A stretch of 64,000 nucleotides of DNA from Phycisphaerales bacterium (GCA_019750095.1 JAIEOW010000026.1:47817-111816); one strand, 5' to 3'. Counted from the stretch's first letter, positions 1-9,093 are shown. Translations and numbers: made by a program. The notes: generated by a model from the sequence alone, not told the origin.

Positions 1-1
1 C

Positions 2-436
2 ACGCTCGGGCTCTACGAAGCGATCCCGATGCTCATTCAGGCCCAAGTCGGCGTCGGAAACGGATCGGGCAACGGCAACACCGCCGACGGCAACGGCGCC
101 CTCGCATACATCCTGGTCGGTCGCCAAGAGGCCTTTGTCGCCAATGTCACGCCGATCGTCGGCGACTCGGCCGTCGCATTCGACCCACAGCTCGCGGTCG
201 TCACCGAGGGCGTAGTTATGCGCGTGATCGACGCCGTGGTGATCACTTACCGCGTCGAGGTGCACGCCGCCCTCGTCGCGCTCAGCACCAGGGGCTTCGG
301 CGGCCAGTCGACCGCACGCCTCGGCTACGACCAGCGCGCCTGGCGCACCTGGTACGCGAATGAGTTCGTGCCCTATCGCCGAAAGCTCGACGACGACGCG
401 AAGGCCGCGGCCGTCAAAGACGCGCCCCGCCCGTGA
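2..436 (+). CDS. 3'-end of a hypothetical protein (truncated by window edge)
   Basis: The frame is open from the first bases and ends at a TGA at 434-436, so the visible 144 residues are the C-terminal part of a gene that begins upstream. A methionine at position 29 could start a 135-residue protein, but the residues before it (TLGLYEAIP) read like coding sequence. I recognise no family. The N-terminal part visible is Gly/Asn-rich, the middle is hydrophobic (valine and alanine rich), and the C-terminus is charged with a Lys/Asp/Ala tail. No membrane segment or signal is visible in this part. It converges on acpS, whose stop lies 13 bases away. Confidence 0.5.
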   Translation, partial: TLGLYEAIPMLIQAQVGVGNGSGNGNTADGNGALAYILVGRQEAFVANVTPIVGDSAVAFDPQLAVVTEGVVMRVIDAVVITYRVEVHAALVALSTRGFGGQSTARLGYDQRAWRTWYANEFVPYRRKLDDDAKAAAVKDAPRP

Positions 437-449
437 TCGCTCCGGGCGA

Positions 450-851
450 TCACGCCCCAAGTCCTTCGGCAATCACCGATGCGATCGCCAGACTTTCGGT
501 GTGGGTCAGTGAAACGTGCCAACGCGTGATGCCCTGCGCTCTCGACAACTCCGCCGCACGGCCGGTAACGATCAGTTCCGGCGCACCTGTGGGCTGCGAA
601 GCAATGGCAAAGTCCAGCCACGTCACCCCGCCGCCCAACCCTGTGCCGAGGGCTTTCATGCCCGCTTCCTTCGCCGCGAATCGCGCAGCAATGTGCTCGG
701 CGTATCGCCTTCCCGGACGATCACCGACCATGCCGTGCGTGCGCTCTTCCGCGGTGAAGCAGCGATCGAGAAACCGATCCTGATGGTCGGCGATCATGGT
801 CGCGATCCGATCAATATCCACCGCATCTATGCCGTGTCCGACGATCCGCAT
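450..851 (-). CDS. acpS: Holo-[acyl-carrier-protein] synthase
   Basis: Transfers the 4'-phosphopantetheine arm of CoA to a serine of apo-acyl carrier protein, which activates fatty-acid synthesis in the cytoplasm. The 133-residue length fits the family (about 120-130). The N-terminal GHGIDAVDIDRI motif carries the metal-binding aspartate and RFAAKEAGMKALG carries the second family motif with its glutamate. A C-terminal WHVSLTHTESLAIASV segment matches the AcpS core. I chose the ATG at 851 because the motif begins seven residues after it; longer in-frame starts at 869 and 944 would add a basic tail not seen in the family. It is divergent from the next gene with only 16 bases between start codons, so the two promoters must overlap the coding regions. 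Confidence 0.9.
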   Translation of the reverse strand: MRIVGHGIDAVDIDRIATMIADHQDRFLDRCFTAEERTHGMVGDRPGRRYAEHIAARFAAKEAGMKALGTGLGGGVTWLDFAIASQPTGAPELIVTGRAAELSRAQGITRWHVSLTHTESLAIASVIAEGLGA

Positions 852-867
852 CGCCGATGATAGAACC

Positions 868-1383
868 ATGCCCGCGCTCCTCCGCACACCCGGGCGCATC
901 CGCCGGATGCGCTTGGTCGCCGCCGTCGTTGCTTTGCTCACCATTGCCGGCGTCTTCGTCTCGACCGAGCGCGAGTTCGGCTATGCCGGCGCGCCCAGCG
1001 TCACGTACAGATCCACGCCCGTCGGGTGGTACTTCGCGCTCGGTGATGGATGCCTGAAGATCGGCATCATCGATCCGATGATGCGGAACAGGACTGGCTC
1101 ACCGGGCCTCTTCGCCGATCGCTCCTGGCGGCATGACTGGCTCACTGCGTGGAGACCATTCCACGTCGACACCTCGTGCGGCGTGGGATTTGGCGGGGCG
1201 AAGTATCTGGCGATCCCGATCTGGCCCGCGCTCCTTGTCTCGATCGCGATGGCTGCATGGGCGCATGGGTCGCTCTCGGCACTCAGCATCCTCCGTTCTC
1301 GATCATGCCGAGTTTGCGGCTATGACCTTTCGGGGTGCAAAGATGCCAGCACGCCTTGCCCGGAATGCGGGCACGCACGGTGA
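868..1383 (+). CDS. Membrane protein with C-terminal CRxCGYDL zinc ribbon
   Basis: A 171-residue protein with one hydrophobic helix near the N-terminus (about residues 14-32), an extracytoplasmic-looking middle region, a second hydrophobic helix (about 114-130) and a C-terminal zinc-ribbon: CRVCGYDLSG, then CPECG. The pair C-x2-C ... C-x2-C is a putative zinc site. Small membrane proteins with this CRxCGYDL...CPECG ending are, to my knowledge, typical of planctomycetes, but no function is established. The start at 868 was preferred to 796 because the upstream residues overlap acpS and lack hydrophobic character. It ends four bases before the convergent FmdB-like gene. Confidence 0.65.
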   Translation: MPALLRTPGRIRRMRLVAAVVALLTIAGVFVSTEREFGYAGAPSVTYRSTPVGWYFALGDGCLKIGIIDPMMRNRTGSPGLFADRSWRHDWLTAWRPFHVDTSCGVGFGGAKYLAIPIWPALLVSIAMAAWAHGSLSALSILRSRSCRVCGYDLSGCKDASTPCPECGHAR

Positions 1384-1387
1384 TCGA

Positions 1388-1762
1388 TCAAGAGCTCTTC
1401 TTGCTCTTCTTTTTCGCGCTGCTCTTTGAGGCAACTTCGGATGCCGCCTTGGTCGGGGCAGTGGGCTTTGCGGGCTCGGGCTTGGATGCGGTCTCGGCTT
1501 TGGCGGGCGCTGCCGACGCGGAGTCACTCGCCGCCGGTGCCGCCGGTTTGTCGGCCTCGGCGGCTTTCTTGTAAGACTCTGACCGATAGTCGGTCTGATA
1601 GAACCCCGACCCCTTGAAGATGATCGCAGCGCCAGTGCCGATCAGCCGCTCGAGCTTGGACTTGCCACAGCTCGGGCACTTGCGCAGGGCGGCGTCCTTC
1701 ATCGATTGAAACTGCTCGAACGTGTGCGAGCAGGCGGTGCATTTGTACTCGTAGGTGGGCAT
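1388..1762 (-). CDS. FmdB-family zinc-ribbon protein
   Basis: The first 55 residues form the FmdB/CxxC_CxxC_SSSS regulatory-protein domain: MPTYEYKCTACSHTFEQFQS, then CPSCGKSKLERLIG. The two C-x2-C pairs should hold one zinc ion. The domain ends with the typical GSGFYQTDYR stretch. The remaining residues to 124 are low complexity, Ala/Pro/Ser rich with a terminal Lys-rich tail (KKKSKKSS), probably disordered. The ATG at 1762 is set by the conserved MPTYEY start. FmdB itself was named as a putative regulator of formamidase; for most members no role is proven. It follows grpE on the same strand after 55 bases and could be the last gene of the grpE transcript. Confidence 0.8.
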   Translation of the reverse strand: MPTYEYKCTACSHTFEQFQSMKDAALRKCPSCGKSKLERLIGTGAAIIFKGSGFYQTDYRSESYKKAAEADKPAAPAASDSASAAPAKAETASKPEPAKPTAPTKAASEVASKSSAKKKSKKSS

Positions 1763-1769
1763 GGCGGAA

Positions 1770-1802
1770 GTGACGGAGCGGGGGAGCGACGGAGTGACGA
1801 AG
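1770..1802. repeat. Short purine-rich GTGACGGAG-type repeat
   Basis: The gap between grpE and the FmdB-like gene holds iterations of a GTGACGGAG / GAGCGACGG-like unit (GTGACGGAGCG, GGGAGCGACGG, AGTGACGAAG). It is a simple degenerate tandem pattern without coding potential. Confidence 0.4.
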
Positions 1803-1817
1803 TGGTGTGAACGTGGG

Positions 1818-2375
1818 TCAAGGAGCGACGGCGACCTTTGCACTGCGGATCACGCGATCGCCAAGGGCATAGCCGGGCTGGAAGCACGCGCTCACGTTGC
1901 CGCTCTCCACGCCGTCGGCGGGCTGCTGCATGATCGCGCTGTGGCGGTTCGGATCGAACGGATCGTTGGGCTGCGGGCTGATGAGTGCGACGCCGTGAGA
2001 CTCAAGTGCACGCACAAGTTCCTGGCGAATAACGCGCACGCCGTCCATGATCCGACGGGACGCCTCGTCGGGCGTGGCTTGTGTCAGCGCGAGATCGAAG
2101 TGATCCAGCACCGGCAGCACCGAGTGCAGCACGCTGGTCACGCCCTGCCGCTTGGCCTCGACCTCGTTCTGCAGCGCACGGCGCTGGAAGTTCTGAAAGT
2201 CCGCGAGGCAGCGGAGGGCCTGGTTCCGGGCCTCGTCGCGTTCGGCTTCCATCGCCTCGATCCGCTGCTGGACATCCTCCATGTCTCCCTCCAGTTCACC
2301 GCCGTCGCGCGAGTCGGGGTCGACCGGGTTGGAGGCGTCGTCAGAATCGGGCTTGTTTCGCGGTTTGCCAAACAT
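1818..2375 (-). CDS. grpE: Nucleotide exchange factor GrpE
   Basis: Co-chaperone that releases ADP from DnaK. At 185 residues it has the usual GrpE size. The acidic disordered N-terminus (DSDDASNPVDPDSRDGGELEG) is followed by the long dimerising coiled coil (about residues 35-85, with LADFQNFQRRALQNEVEAKR) and the C-terminal beta domain (LPVLDHFDLAL ... GVALISP ... DPNRHSAIMQQPADG). The ATG at 2375 is preferred over a TTG at 2393 because GGTGGA lies shortly upstream of it. It lies 69 bases downstream of dnaJ on the same strand, an inverted order (dnaJ then grpE). No dnaK is in the window, so its partner is encoded elsewhere. Confidence 0.93.
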   Translation of the reverse strand: MFGKPRNKPDSDDASNPVDPDSRDGGELEGDMEDVQQRIEAMEAERDEARNQALRCLADFQNFQRRALQNEVEAKRQGVTSVLHSVLPVLDHFDLALTQATPDEASRRIMDGVRVIRQELVRALESHGVALISPQPNDPFDPNRHSAIMQQPADGVESGNVSACFQPGYALGDRVIRSAKVAVAP

Positions 2376-2444
2376 GGCTTTTCCACCGTTCAAAGTACGT
2401 GAACCAGTCGATCATCGATCCCGGACCGTGTGCGTGCGCGGGGC

Positions 2445-3632
2445 TCAGGAGCCGTGCTTCCCGCGAAGCGTCTCCTTGACCTGCTCGAAAAATCCCTTCT
2501 TCGGCGCGGTGACCGCCGTGTTGTCGGTCGCCGCCAGATCGCGCAGCAGCTTTTCCTGCTCGTGCGAGAGCTTCTTGGGCACTTCGATCATCGCGACGAC
2601 CACCAGATCGCCGCGCCGGCCGGATCGCAGATCAGGAAGCCCCGCACCATCGATGCGGAAGTGCGCCCCATGCTGGGTGCCGCGCGGAATCTGGACCGTC
2701 TGCTTGGCATCGAGCCCATCGATCTGCAGTTCGACTCCGAGCGCGGCCTGAACAAACGCGACGGGTTGCAGCAGCACCAGATGGTCGCCATCGCGCTTCA
2801 GTCGCGGATGATCCTGCACACGTACGACCACGTGCAGATCGCCGCGCATGCCCTCGCCCGCCGAAGACATCTCCGGCGGCGGCGGCTCGCCCTCGCCCCG
2901 GACGCGCACGGCCTGGCCATCCTGAATCCCCGCGGGAATCCGAACAGCAATGCGGCGTTTCTTGGGCTGCCGCCCCTTGCCACGGCAGGACTCGCAGAAC
3001 TCCTTGACCACTTTCCCGCGCCCGGCGCATGCGGGACAGGCGGTCACCATGCGGAACATGCCACCGAGGCCGGATTGCTGGACCTTGCAGTGACCGTCGC
3101 AGGTGGCGCACTTGACGGGTTTGGTGCCGGCCTTGGCCCCTGACCCGCCACAGGTGTCGCAGACATCGAGCCGAGTGAACTCGACTTCTTCCTCGGCACC
3201 GGAGAGGACCTCTTCGAGCGTGATCTCGACTTCGGTCTCCAGGTCATACCCGCGCGCCGGCCCGCGGCGCTGCCCCCCCCCCATGCCGCCCATACCGCCG
3301 GCAAAGCCGCCGCCCGCGAAGATGTCGTTGAACATCGAGAAGATGTCCTGAACATCCATTCGCGAGAAGTCGTGCGTGGCGGGCCCGCCGCCGACGCCGC
3401 GCTTCAACCCGTCATGCCCATACTGGTCATAGATCTTGCGCTTCTGATCGTCGGAAAGCACTTCGTACGCTTCTGCAGCGTCCTTGAAGTTCTTCTCGGC
3501 TTCGGCGTCGCCGGGGTTGCGATCGGGATGAAACTTCATCGCGGCCCGTCTATAGGCGCGCTTGATCTCCTCGCCGTCGGCGGTGCGTTCGACGGAGAGG
3601 ACCTCGTAGTAGTCGCGTTGGGCTGCGGGCAT
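2445..3632 (-). CDS. dnaJ: Chaperone protein DnaJ
   Basis: Hsp40 co-chaperone that delivers substrates to DnaK and stimulates its ATPase. All type-I DnaJ parts are present in 395 residues: the J domain with the HPD tripeptide at residues 35-37, a Gly/Phe/Met-rich linker ([15 protein letters not shown]), the zinc-binding region with four C-x2-C-x-G-x-G-like repeats ([32 protein letters not shown]) and the C-terminal substrate domains. The second zinc repeat ends in Cys instead of Gly. Start at 3632 is fixed by the conserved AQRDYYEVL opening; an upstream in-frame start at 3674 lies in the repeat DNA that borders the GxxExxY cassette. It precedes grpE on the same strand. Confidence 0.94.
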   Translation of the reverse strand: MPAAQRDYYEVLSVERTADGEEIKRAYRRAAMKFHPDRNPGDAEAEKNFKDAAEAYEVLSDDQKRKIYDQYGHDGLKRGVGGGPATHDFSRMDVQDIFSMFNDIFAGGGFAGGMGGMGGGQRRGPARGYDLETEVEITLEEVLSGAEEEVEFTRLDVCDTCGGSGAKAGTKPVKCATCDGHCKVQQSGLGGMFRMVTACPACAGRGKVVKEFCESCRGKGRQPKKRRIAVRIPAGIQDGQAVRVRGEGEPPPPEMSSAGEGMRGDLHVVVRVQDHPRLKRDGDHLVLLQPVAFVQAALGVELQIDGLDAKQTVQIPRGTQHGAHFRIDGAGLPDLRSGRRGDLVVVAMIEVPKKLSHEQEKLLRDLAATDNTAVTAPKKGFFEQVKETLRGKHGS

Positions 3633-3656
3633 GGGTATCGGGTCCGACGATGAGAC

Positions 3657-4137
3657 TTTGCCGCTAAGGCGCAAAGACGCAAAGAGAGTCAGAAATTCAG
3701 GACGATTCGCTTGAGTCCTTCACGCAGGATCGGCACATTGAAGTTGATGAGTAGGCCAAGTCGAACTCCGCTGAGACGCAGATACGAGAGCACCTGTGCT
3801 TCGTGGACGGGTAGCAGTCGATCGATGGCTTTGACTTCGACGATAAGACAGTCTTCTACCACGACGTCGACCCTGTAGCCCTGATCGAGTACGAGCCCCT
3901 TGTAGTTCAGCGGAAGGTGCACTTGCGAAAGGGCTGCAACTCCTCGGAGCTTGAGCTCATGCAGAAGACTGGCTTCATACACAGACTCAAGAAGTCCCGG
4001 TCCCAACTCACGATGCACCTCGATTGAAGCACCAATCACGAGATTGCTGAGTCGATCAATATCCTCTCGAGTTGCCGGTTTGGGCTGCCACATTCGCATC
4101 CTCATTCTCTTCTTCGCGGCTTAGCGCCTTTGCGGCA
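3657..4137. mobile_element. Putative small cassette: GxxExxY gene between imperfect inverted repeats
   Basis: The left edge (3657-3690, containing GCCGCTAAGGCGCAAAGACG) and the right edge (4110-4137, containing GGCTTAGCGCCTTTGCGGC) are imperfect inverted copies of one another. Their outer 15 bases match at 14 positions (GCGCCTTAGCGGCAA against GCGCCTTTGCGGCAA) and the next 11 match at about 8. They enclose only the GxxExxY gene. This resembles a mobile or formerly mobile cassette inserted between groEL2 and dnaJ. No transposase is present and no target-site duplication was established. Confidence 0.45.
3689..4105 (-). CDS. GxxExxY family protein
   Basis: A 138-residue protein of the GxxExxY family, named for the motif seen here as [10 protein letters not shown] (about residues 35-44). 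The rest fits the family: an N-terminal helix ([17 protein letters not shown]), a [16 protein letters not shown] core, then IVEVKAID and a C-terminal [17 protein letters not shown]. The D...E-x-K arrangement (VDVVVED...IVEVKA) recalls PD-(D/E)XK nuclease folds; this is a structural inference and activity is unproven. The start may be 4105 or the methionine at 4093. The gene sits alone between inverted repeats and interrupts the chaperone run on the same strand. Confidence 0.85.
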   Translation of the reverse strand: MRMRMWQPKPATREDIDRLSNLVIGASIEVHRELGPGLLESVYEASLLHELKLRGVAALSQVHLPLNYKGLVLDQGYRVDVVVEDCLIVEVKAIDRLLPVHEAQVLSYLRLSGVRLGLLINFNVPILREGLKRIVLNF

Positions 4138-4146
4138 ACATATGTA

Positions 4147-4180
4147 CCCCGTGAGCGTGATGTGTCCCACGCTCACGGGG
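4147..4180 (-). terminator. Hairpin downstream of groEL2
   Basis: A perfect 13-bp stem (CCCCGTGAGCGTG at 4147-4159, CACGCTCACGGGG at 4168-4180) with an 8-base loop lies 12 bases past the groEL2 stop. It lacks a clear T-run on the minus strand, so it may be a weak terminator or an mRNA-stabilising hairpin. It separates groEL2 from the GxxExxY cassette. Confidence 0.6.
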
Positions 4181-4192
4181 AGCCTGGTCGCC

Positions 4193-5806
4193 TTAGTTCA
4201 CGCTGCCCACCACCGCCTCAGCGTCATCCTTCAACTCGGAGACGAGGCAGTTGGTCGTCAGCATGAGCCCCGCCACGCTCGCCGCATTCACGAGCGCCGT
4301 CTTGGCCACGAGCGCCGGATCGATGATGCCCGCCTTGACGAGGTCCAGATACTCACCCGTCGCGGCGTTGTAGCCGAAGCCGCCCGAGCCGTCCTTGACC
4401 TTCTCGACGACGAGGTCGCCATCGACGCCCGCGTTGTCGGCGATCTGATACACACAGCTCTCGACGGCCTTGGCAACGATGTCAAAGCCGAGCTGCTCAT
4501 CGCCCTTGGCCTTCTTGCGGGCGTCCATGATCGCCTTCTGCGTGCGGAGCAGGGCGACGCCGCCGCCGGGGACGTAGCCCTCTTTGGCCGCGGCTCGGGT
4601 TGCGTGCAGGGCATCGTCGACGCGGTCCTTCTTCTCCTTCATCGCGGTCTCGGTCGGGGCGCCGACGTTGATGATCGCCACGCCGCCGGTGAGCTTGGCC
4701 AGACGCTCCATGAGCTTCTCGCGGTCATAGTCGCTGGTGCTCTTGTCGTGCTGGCTCTTGATCTGGCCGGCGCGAGTTTCGATGTCCTTCTTCTTGCCCG
4801 CGCCCTGGATGATGGTGCAGTTGTCCTTGTCCACGACGATCTTCTTGGCCGTGCCGAGCTCGTTCAGCTCAATCGAGTCGAGCGATCGCCCGAGGTCCTC
4901 GGCGAAGAACACGCCATTGGTCAGCACTGCGATGTCGCCCAGCATCGCCTTGCGACGATCGCCAAAGCCCGGGGCCTTGACGGCGCAGATCTTGATCGTG
5001 CCACGCAGCCGGTTCACCACAAGCGCAGCGAGGGCTTCATTCTCAACCTCTTCAGCGATGATCAGAAGCGGCTGGCTGCTCATCGCGACCTTGTTGAGCA
5101 AGGGCAGAAGGTCTGTCAGGTTCGCGACCTTCTTCTCAAAGATCAGCACCCGCGCGTCTTCCAGCACGCACTCGCCCGTCTTCGGATCGGTCATGAAATA
5201 CGGCGAGATGTAGCCCTTGTCAAACTGCATTCCCTCGACATAGCGCAGGTCCATCTCTGCGCTTCTGCCCTCTTCCACCTCGACCACGCCCTCAGGGCCG
5301 ACCTTGTTGATCGCCTCGGCGATGATCTTGCCGATCTCGGCGTCGTGATTCGCGGACACGGTCGCGATCTTCTTGTAATCCTCGATGCCCTTGCACTTGG
5401 TCGCCATCGCGTCGATCGCGTCGGCCGCGGCCTCAGCGGCCATGTTGATCCCGCGCTGGATCTGCACCGGATTGGCCCCGCTGGTCACGTGGCGCAGGCC
5501 CTGGTTGAAGATCGCCTCGGCGAGCACGGTCGCGGCGGTGGTGCCGTCGCCGGCCTTGTCGGCCGTCTTCTTGGCGACCTCGTTGACCATCTTGGCGCCC
5601 ATCGACTCGAACGCCCCGGGGAGCGTGATCTCCTTCGAGACGCTCACGCCGTCTTTGGTGATCGTGGGGTTGCCGTAGGACTTCTGGATGATGACGTTGC
5701 GGCCCGTAGGGCCCATCGTGACCTTGACGGCCTTGGCCAGCCGCTCCACGCCCTTCTTCATCTCGATCAGCGCCTTGTCGTCGAACATGATCTGCTTGGT
5801 CGCCAT
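4193..5806 (-). CDS. groEL: Chaperonin GroEL (paralogue 2, no GGM tail)
   Basis: ATP-driven 60-kDa chaperonin subunit. The 537 residues align throughout with Gro[13 protein letters not shown] and [15 protein letters not shown] near the N-terminus, [14 protein letters not shown] at the ATP site, the apical domain ([16 protein letters not shown]), [15 protein letters not shown] and the C-terminal GDGI-like PGGGVALL region. Unlike paralogue 1 it lacks the Gly-Gly-Met C-terminal tail and ends in acidic [11 protein letters not shown]. The minus-strand sequence AAGGAAG five bases before the ATG is a good ribosome-binding site. It follows the third sulfotransferase by 40 bases with no terminator between, so it may be transcribed with that operon rather than with groES. 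Confidence 0.95.
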   Translation of the reverse strand: MATKQIMFDDKALIEMKKGVERLAKAVKVTMGPTGRNVIIQKSYGNPTITKDGVSVSKEITLPGAFESMGAKMVNEVAKKTADKAGDGTTAATVLAEAIFNQGLRHVTSGANPVQIQRGINMAAEAAADAIDAMATKCKGIEDYKKIATVSANHDAEIGKIIAEAINKVGPEGVVEVEEGRSAEMDLRYVEGMQFDKGYISPYFMTDPKTGECVLEDARVLIFEKKVANLTDLLPLLNKVAMSSQPLLIIAEEVENEALAALVVNRLRGTIKICAVKAPGFGDRRKAMLGDIAVLTNGVFFAEDLGRSLDSIELNELGTAKKIVVDKDNCTIIQGAGKKKDIETRAGQIKSQHDKSTSDYDREKLMERLAKLTGGVAIINVGAPTETAMKEKKDRVDDALHATRAAAKEGYVPGGGVALLRTQKAIMDARKKAKGDEQLGFDIVAKAVESCVYQIADNAGVDGDLVVEKVKDGSGGFGYNAATGEYLDLVKAGIIDPALVAKTALVNAASVAGLMLTTNCLVSELKDDAEAVVGSVN

Positions 5807-5846
5807 GTGTACTTCCTTTTCAGGTGTGTGTTTAGAGTGAAATGCG

Positions 5847-6854
5847 TCAGTTGCGTGAACAGGTCAGCGCGTCGCTGGCCTCAGTTGAAACGGTGTTGAC
5901 CCACGAGCCGTCGGGCTCATAGCCCAGCGCGACAAGCGCCGAGCCCGCGGTCTGTTGAAACCACTCGGCGAGCGACGGCGTGAAGTATCGCCGCCAGTCA
6001 CCGCTCTCGCCCTTGCGATAGAAACTGGTCAGGTCCTCGCGCCCGCCAAAGCCCGGTGCGGTGTTGGTCTCTTTCGACACCGGCGCGGCGAGCGCGGGAT
6101 CGAGCCCGAGATGCTCATAGATTTCGCGCCGCCCGTTCTCAACGTCTGCTCGAAGCGACTCGTAGCGCACGAACTTGACATACGCCCCGAATCCTTCGGA
6201 ACAGACCGAGGCCCAGATCCGCTGATCGTGCAGCACGTGATCCGCCCAGAAGTTTGCGTAGTACCGCACCCACGGCTCATGCGCCAGCAGGTTCGTCGCC
6301 GCCCGTCGCTGCGCCTCGGCGGAGCCATCGAGCCCCGCGAGCTGGGCGCGGTAAAACTCGCGCGTGCTCTCGTGGATCACGTCGGGTGCCTTGGTGTTGA
6401 GCAGGTGATACGTGTAGCTGACCAGCACATCGCGTCCGTCGCGCTGGATCACGATGTATCGCGCCTCGGGCGGCGAGATCATCACGCGGAACAGCCGCGG
6501 CGTGTGATCGCCGAGCACCGCGGGAATCGATCGCCCCATGGGCTCAAGCCGTTCCTTTGCCCGCGTGACCAGACACTCGCGGATGAGCTGCTGAAACGCT
6601 CGCTCGGCCGCTGATCGCTGCGGCTCAAGAGCGCCGAGATACCAAGGCAAGCTGGTGAACCCATCCATCGCCCAGCGCAGGATCAGGAAGTGAAACTCAC
6701 CATCGCAGAAGCAGTCGGGATGCAGATTCAGCAGCGAAGAGACCCAGTTGGTCCCCGATCGCGGGTGGCCAGAGACAAACACGTAGCGATGCGGCAACTT
6801 CGCCGATCGACCGGTCTTGTCTTCAGCTCTGGATTTCCTGGACCAAGAAATCAC
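5847..6854 (-). CDS. PAPS-dependent sulfotransferase (third of three)
   Basis: Predicted to move a sulfuryl group from 3'-phosphoadenylyl sulfate to an unknown acceptor. Family motifs are clear in its 335 residues: the 5'-phosphosulfate loop [17 protein letters not shown], the 3'-phosphate-binding region [30 protein letters not shown], and the C-terminal [14 protein letters not shown], the RKGxxGDW coenzyme loop. The start is GTG at 6852-6854, overlapping the stop of the upstream sulfotransferase as GTGA, which implies translational coupling. No signal peptide or membrane anchor is visible, so it should act in the cytoplasm. Its substrate cannot be told from sequence. Confidence 0.88.
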   Translation of the reverse strand: MISWSRKSRAEDKTGRSAKLPHRYVFVSGHPRSGTNWVSSLLNLHPDCFCDGEFHFLILRWAMDGFTSLPWYLGALEPQRSAAERAFQQLIRECLVTRAKERLEPMGRSIPAVLGDHTPRLFRVMISPPEARYIVIQRDGRDVLVSYTYHLLNTKAPDVIHESTREFYRAQLAGLDGSAEAQRRAATNLLAHEPWVRYYANFWADHVLHDQRIWASVCSEGFGAYVKFVRYESLRADVENGRREIYEHLGLDPALAAPVSKETNTAPGFGGREDLTSFYRKGESGDWRRYFTPSLAEWFQQTAGSALVALGYEPDGSWVNTVSTEASDALTCSRN

Positions 6855-7978
6855 CAGTTGTCATCCTTCTCGTAGCCGAGTTCGATCAGCGTGTCGCCGG
6901 CTTCATCCTTAAACCAGCCCTTCACGTCGTCGGTGAAGTACTGCACCCAGTCTCCCACTGCGCCCTTGCGGAACAAGCCGTGCGGATTCTCGGATGCCAG
7001 CTTCGGCTTCGTGCGCGTCTCGTCGCTCAATGGCCCGGCCTCCGCCGGATTCACGCCGAGGAATGAGTAGATGCGACTGCGCTCGCCCTCCGGATCGCGG
7101 TGGATGTTCTCGTATCGCACCACGAGCACGCGCGACTGCCAGTTCCAGAGCATCGGCGGACGATCCGCAAGCGGATTGACCTCTTCGATCAATCCCGCGT
7201 CGATCTTTTTGAGGCACTCCATGTCGACACGGAGGTGCCGCCGCCAGCGCCCCGCGAGCCGACGCAACCATCGCTCGCAGCCGAGCAGCTCGCCCGGGTT
7301 CTTCTTGAAGTGATCCGGATCCGCAAGGAACTTGGCTCGAGATTCGCCGAGCTCGGCGGCAAATCCGCCGTCGATGTAGTTGAACCCGCCGTTCTTGAGT
7401 TCCTGATGCGCCCACGACACGAGAATGTCGCGCGGATCGCGGATGATCAGAAACTGCGGTGCACCCGGCAGAAGCACGCGGCACGGCCTTGGCGTGCGAT
7501 CACCCAGCCACGCCGCGCCCGGACGGTGCGCCGATGATGATCCGATGATTTCCTTGATCGTCCGGCGAAAGCTCTCAACCGCCTGCGTCCGCATCGGCTC
7601 GCGCGAGGCGGCGTGCCAGGACTTGCCCGTCAGGTCGTTCAGTGAGTTGTGCAGCGATTCAAATCGATACTCGCCGTCGATCCAGAGCTTGGGATGCAGT
7701 TTGATGACCGCGTCCATCCAATGCGTTCCCGAACGCGGATGGCCGCAAAAGAAGAACACGCGATGTTCGCGCCCATCGACGCGAACGGTGTAGTTTTCCG
7801 CGTTGCGGCATGCTTCGAACGCCGGATTGCCATACTCGCGCCGATCGATACCGGCACGATGTCCGAGCACCGGCTGCTCGGTGTGACGCGGCGAGCGTCG
7901 CGCCGGAGCTTCCGCAGCGGCGCCCGGAGACACCACGCGAATCGCCGATCGAACGATGCGCTTGATGCCGGTGTTCAT
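6851..7978 (-). CDS. PAPS-dependent sulfotransferase (second of three)
   Basis: Middle gene of a coupled sulfotransferase trio; 375 residues from the ATG at 7978, which overlaps the upstream gene's stop as ATGA. Motifs: FFCGHPRSGTHWMDAVIKLHP (5'-phosphosulfate loop), IIRDPRDILVSWAHQ (3'-phosphate region), VRYENIHRDP, YSFLGVNP and LFRKGAVGDWVQYF (RKGxxGDW loop). It shares an order and spacing of motifs with the flanking two, so the three are tandem paralogues. The N-terminal 75 residues are basic and diverged. A longer reading from 8008 is possible but has no ribosome-binding site and would overlap further into the neighbour. Confidence 0.87.
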   Translation of the reverse strand: MNTGIKRIVRSAIRVVSPGAAAEAPARRSPRHTEQPVLGHRAGIDRREYGNPAFEACRNAENYTVRVDGREHRVFFFCGHPRSGTHWMDAVIKLHPKLWIDGEYRFESLHNSLNDLTGKSWHAASREPMRTQAVESFRRTIKEIIGSSSAHRPGAAWLGDRTPRPCRVLLPGAPQFLIIRDPRDILVSWAHQELKNGGFNYIDGGFAAELGESRAKFLADPDHFKKNPGELLGCERWLRRLAGRWRRHLRVDMECLKKIDAGLIEEVNPLADRPPMLWNWQSRVLVVRYENIHRDPEGERSRIYSFLGVNPAEAGPLSDETRTKPKLASENPHGLFRKGAVGDWVQYFTDDVKGWFKDEAGDTLIELGYEKDDNW

Positions 7979-9021
7979 GATGCCGCCCCGATCTGGGGCG
8001 ATGCCCATGAGGCGTTCTGCTCATACTCTGCGCGTAAAAGCGCGTCGCCCGCGACTTCCTGAAACCACGCGCACTGCTGGGGGGTGAACATCGAGCGCCA
8101 CTCCCCTACTTCGCCTTTGCGATAGAACTTCGACGGCGCGGGTTCATCAAATCCCGGAAGCGTCCGGGTCTCTCGGCTGAGCGGAGCCGCGGCGGCGGGA
8201 TCAAGCCCAAGAAACGCGTAGAGCGACGCACGCGCTGCCGCGATGTCCTCGTGCATCCGTTCATACACAAGTTGGAGCACCGGCGTGCCACACTCGCGCA
8301 GGCGCGGCGCCTCGTCGAGTTCGCGGTGCACCATGTCGGCCCAGGTCTTGGCGTGCGTGCGGAACCAACGCTCGTCGCCCAGGTACCCAGAGCCCGGCTC
8401 GGCGAACGCCGCGGGATCCTGCTGAAACCTCGGATTGAATCGCTCGGCCGACGCTCGCATCTCGGGCATTAACAGGTCGATGTTCTTGGTGCGCAAGTGC
8501 TGAAAGTTCCAGCTCACCATCACGTCTCGACCATCGCGTCGAATGTTCACGATCGGCGCGCCGGGCAGCAGTTCTTGCAGCAGCCGCGGCGTGCGATCGC
8601 CGATCCATGTTGCCGTCGGTTTGTCACGTGTCTCGGCAAACATCACGCGCCGGACAAACGCGTGATACGAGTCGTCGATCACGCCACGCAATCGCGGACG
8701 AGCCGTGAGATACCAGCGTGTATCCACCAGTTCATCCACGCCGCGGCGGAGAGCTTCGAGGTGAAACTCGCCCTTCACGATCACATCCGGGTGCTGGTTC
8801 AGAATGTTCTCAACCCAGTGCGTGCCGGACTTGTAGCAGCCGGTGATGAAAAAGAATCTATGGCGGCGCTCGCCGTCGCGGATGCTGAACGCGTCGCCGT
8901 CGGGCACGTCGCAGCATCGCCATGGCCGCGCGTCGATGCTCACCGCCGCGTCTGCGCGCGTCGAAGCCGGGGCAAACACGCCCACGGTGCTCTTCAGAAG
9001 TTGGCGCAGTGCGGCAGCCAT
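7975..9021 (-). CDS. PAPS-dependent sulfotransferase (first of three)
   Basis: First gene of the sulfotransferase trio, 348 residues. Motifs: FFITGCYKSGTHWVENILNQHP (the loop here has CYKSGT in place of HPRSGT), NIRRDGRDVMVSWNFQHL, YAFLGLDP and FYRKGEVGEWRSMF. The Pro-Arg to Tyr-Lys change in the phosphosulfate loop still keeps the basic residue and SGT. I chose the ATG at 9021 over the GTG at 9045 because the longer start lies inside the intrinsic terminator that follows groES. No good ribosome-binding site is visible. Only about 14 bases separate the terminator T-run from this ATG, so expression would need read-through or a promoter inside groES. Confidence 0.86.
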   Translation of the reverse strand: MAAALRQLLKSTVGVFAPASTRADAAVSIDARPWRCCDVPDGDAFSIRDGERRHRFFFITGCYKSGTHWVENILNQHPDVIVKGEFHLEALRRGVDELVDTRWYLTARPRLRGVIDDSYHAFVRRVMFAETRDKPTATWIGDRTPRLLQELLPGAPIVNIRRDGRDVMVSWNFQHLRTKNIDLLMPEMRASAERFNPRFQQDPAAFAEPGSGYLGDERWFRTHAKTWADMVHRELDEAPRLRECGTPVLQLVYERMHEDIAAARASLYAFLGLDPAAAAPLSRETRTLPGFDEPAPSKFYRKGEVGEWRSMFTPQQCAWFQEVAGDALLRAEYEQNASWASPQIGAAS

Positions 9022-9035
9022 GATTGGTTCGAATC

Positions 9036-9073
9036 GAAAAAGCACAAGGGCTCGGCAGTGCTCCGAACCCTTG
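9036..9073 (-). terminator. Intrinsic terminator after groES
   Basis: On the minus strand a hairpin with CAAGGG/CCCTTG outer stem (9045-9050 with 9068-9073), one mismatch and a further 4 bp (inner halves 9052-9055 and 9063-9066) is followed by CTTTTT at 9037-9042. It lies 20 bases past the groES stop and directly abuts the first sulfotransferase start. Confidence 0.7.
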
Positions 9074-9093
9074 CACAGAGATCGGAATCCGCG

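Noticed and set aside
4130..5899. 589-residue open frame on the plus strand antisense to groEL2
   Set aside because: It mirrors the GroEL codons, has Leu/His/Arg/Asp-rich filler sequence and no domain. High GC produces such frames.
9021..9050. tRNA T-arm-like GGTTCGAATC
   Set aside because: The flanking five bases do not pair, and the rest of a cloverleaf is missing.
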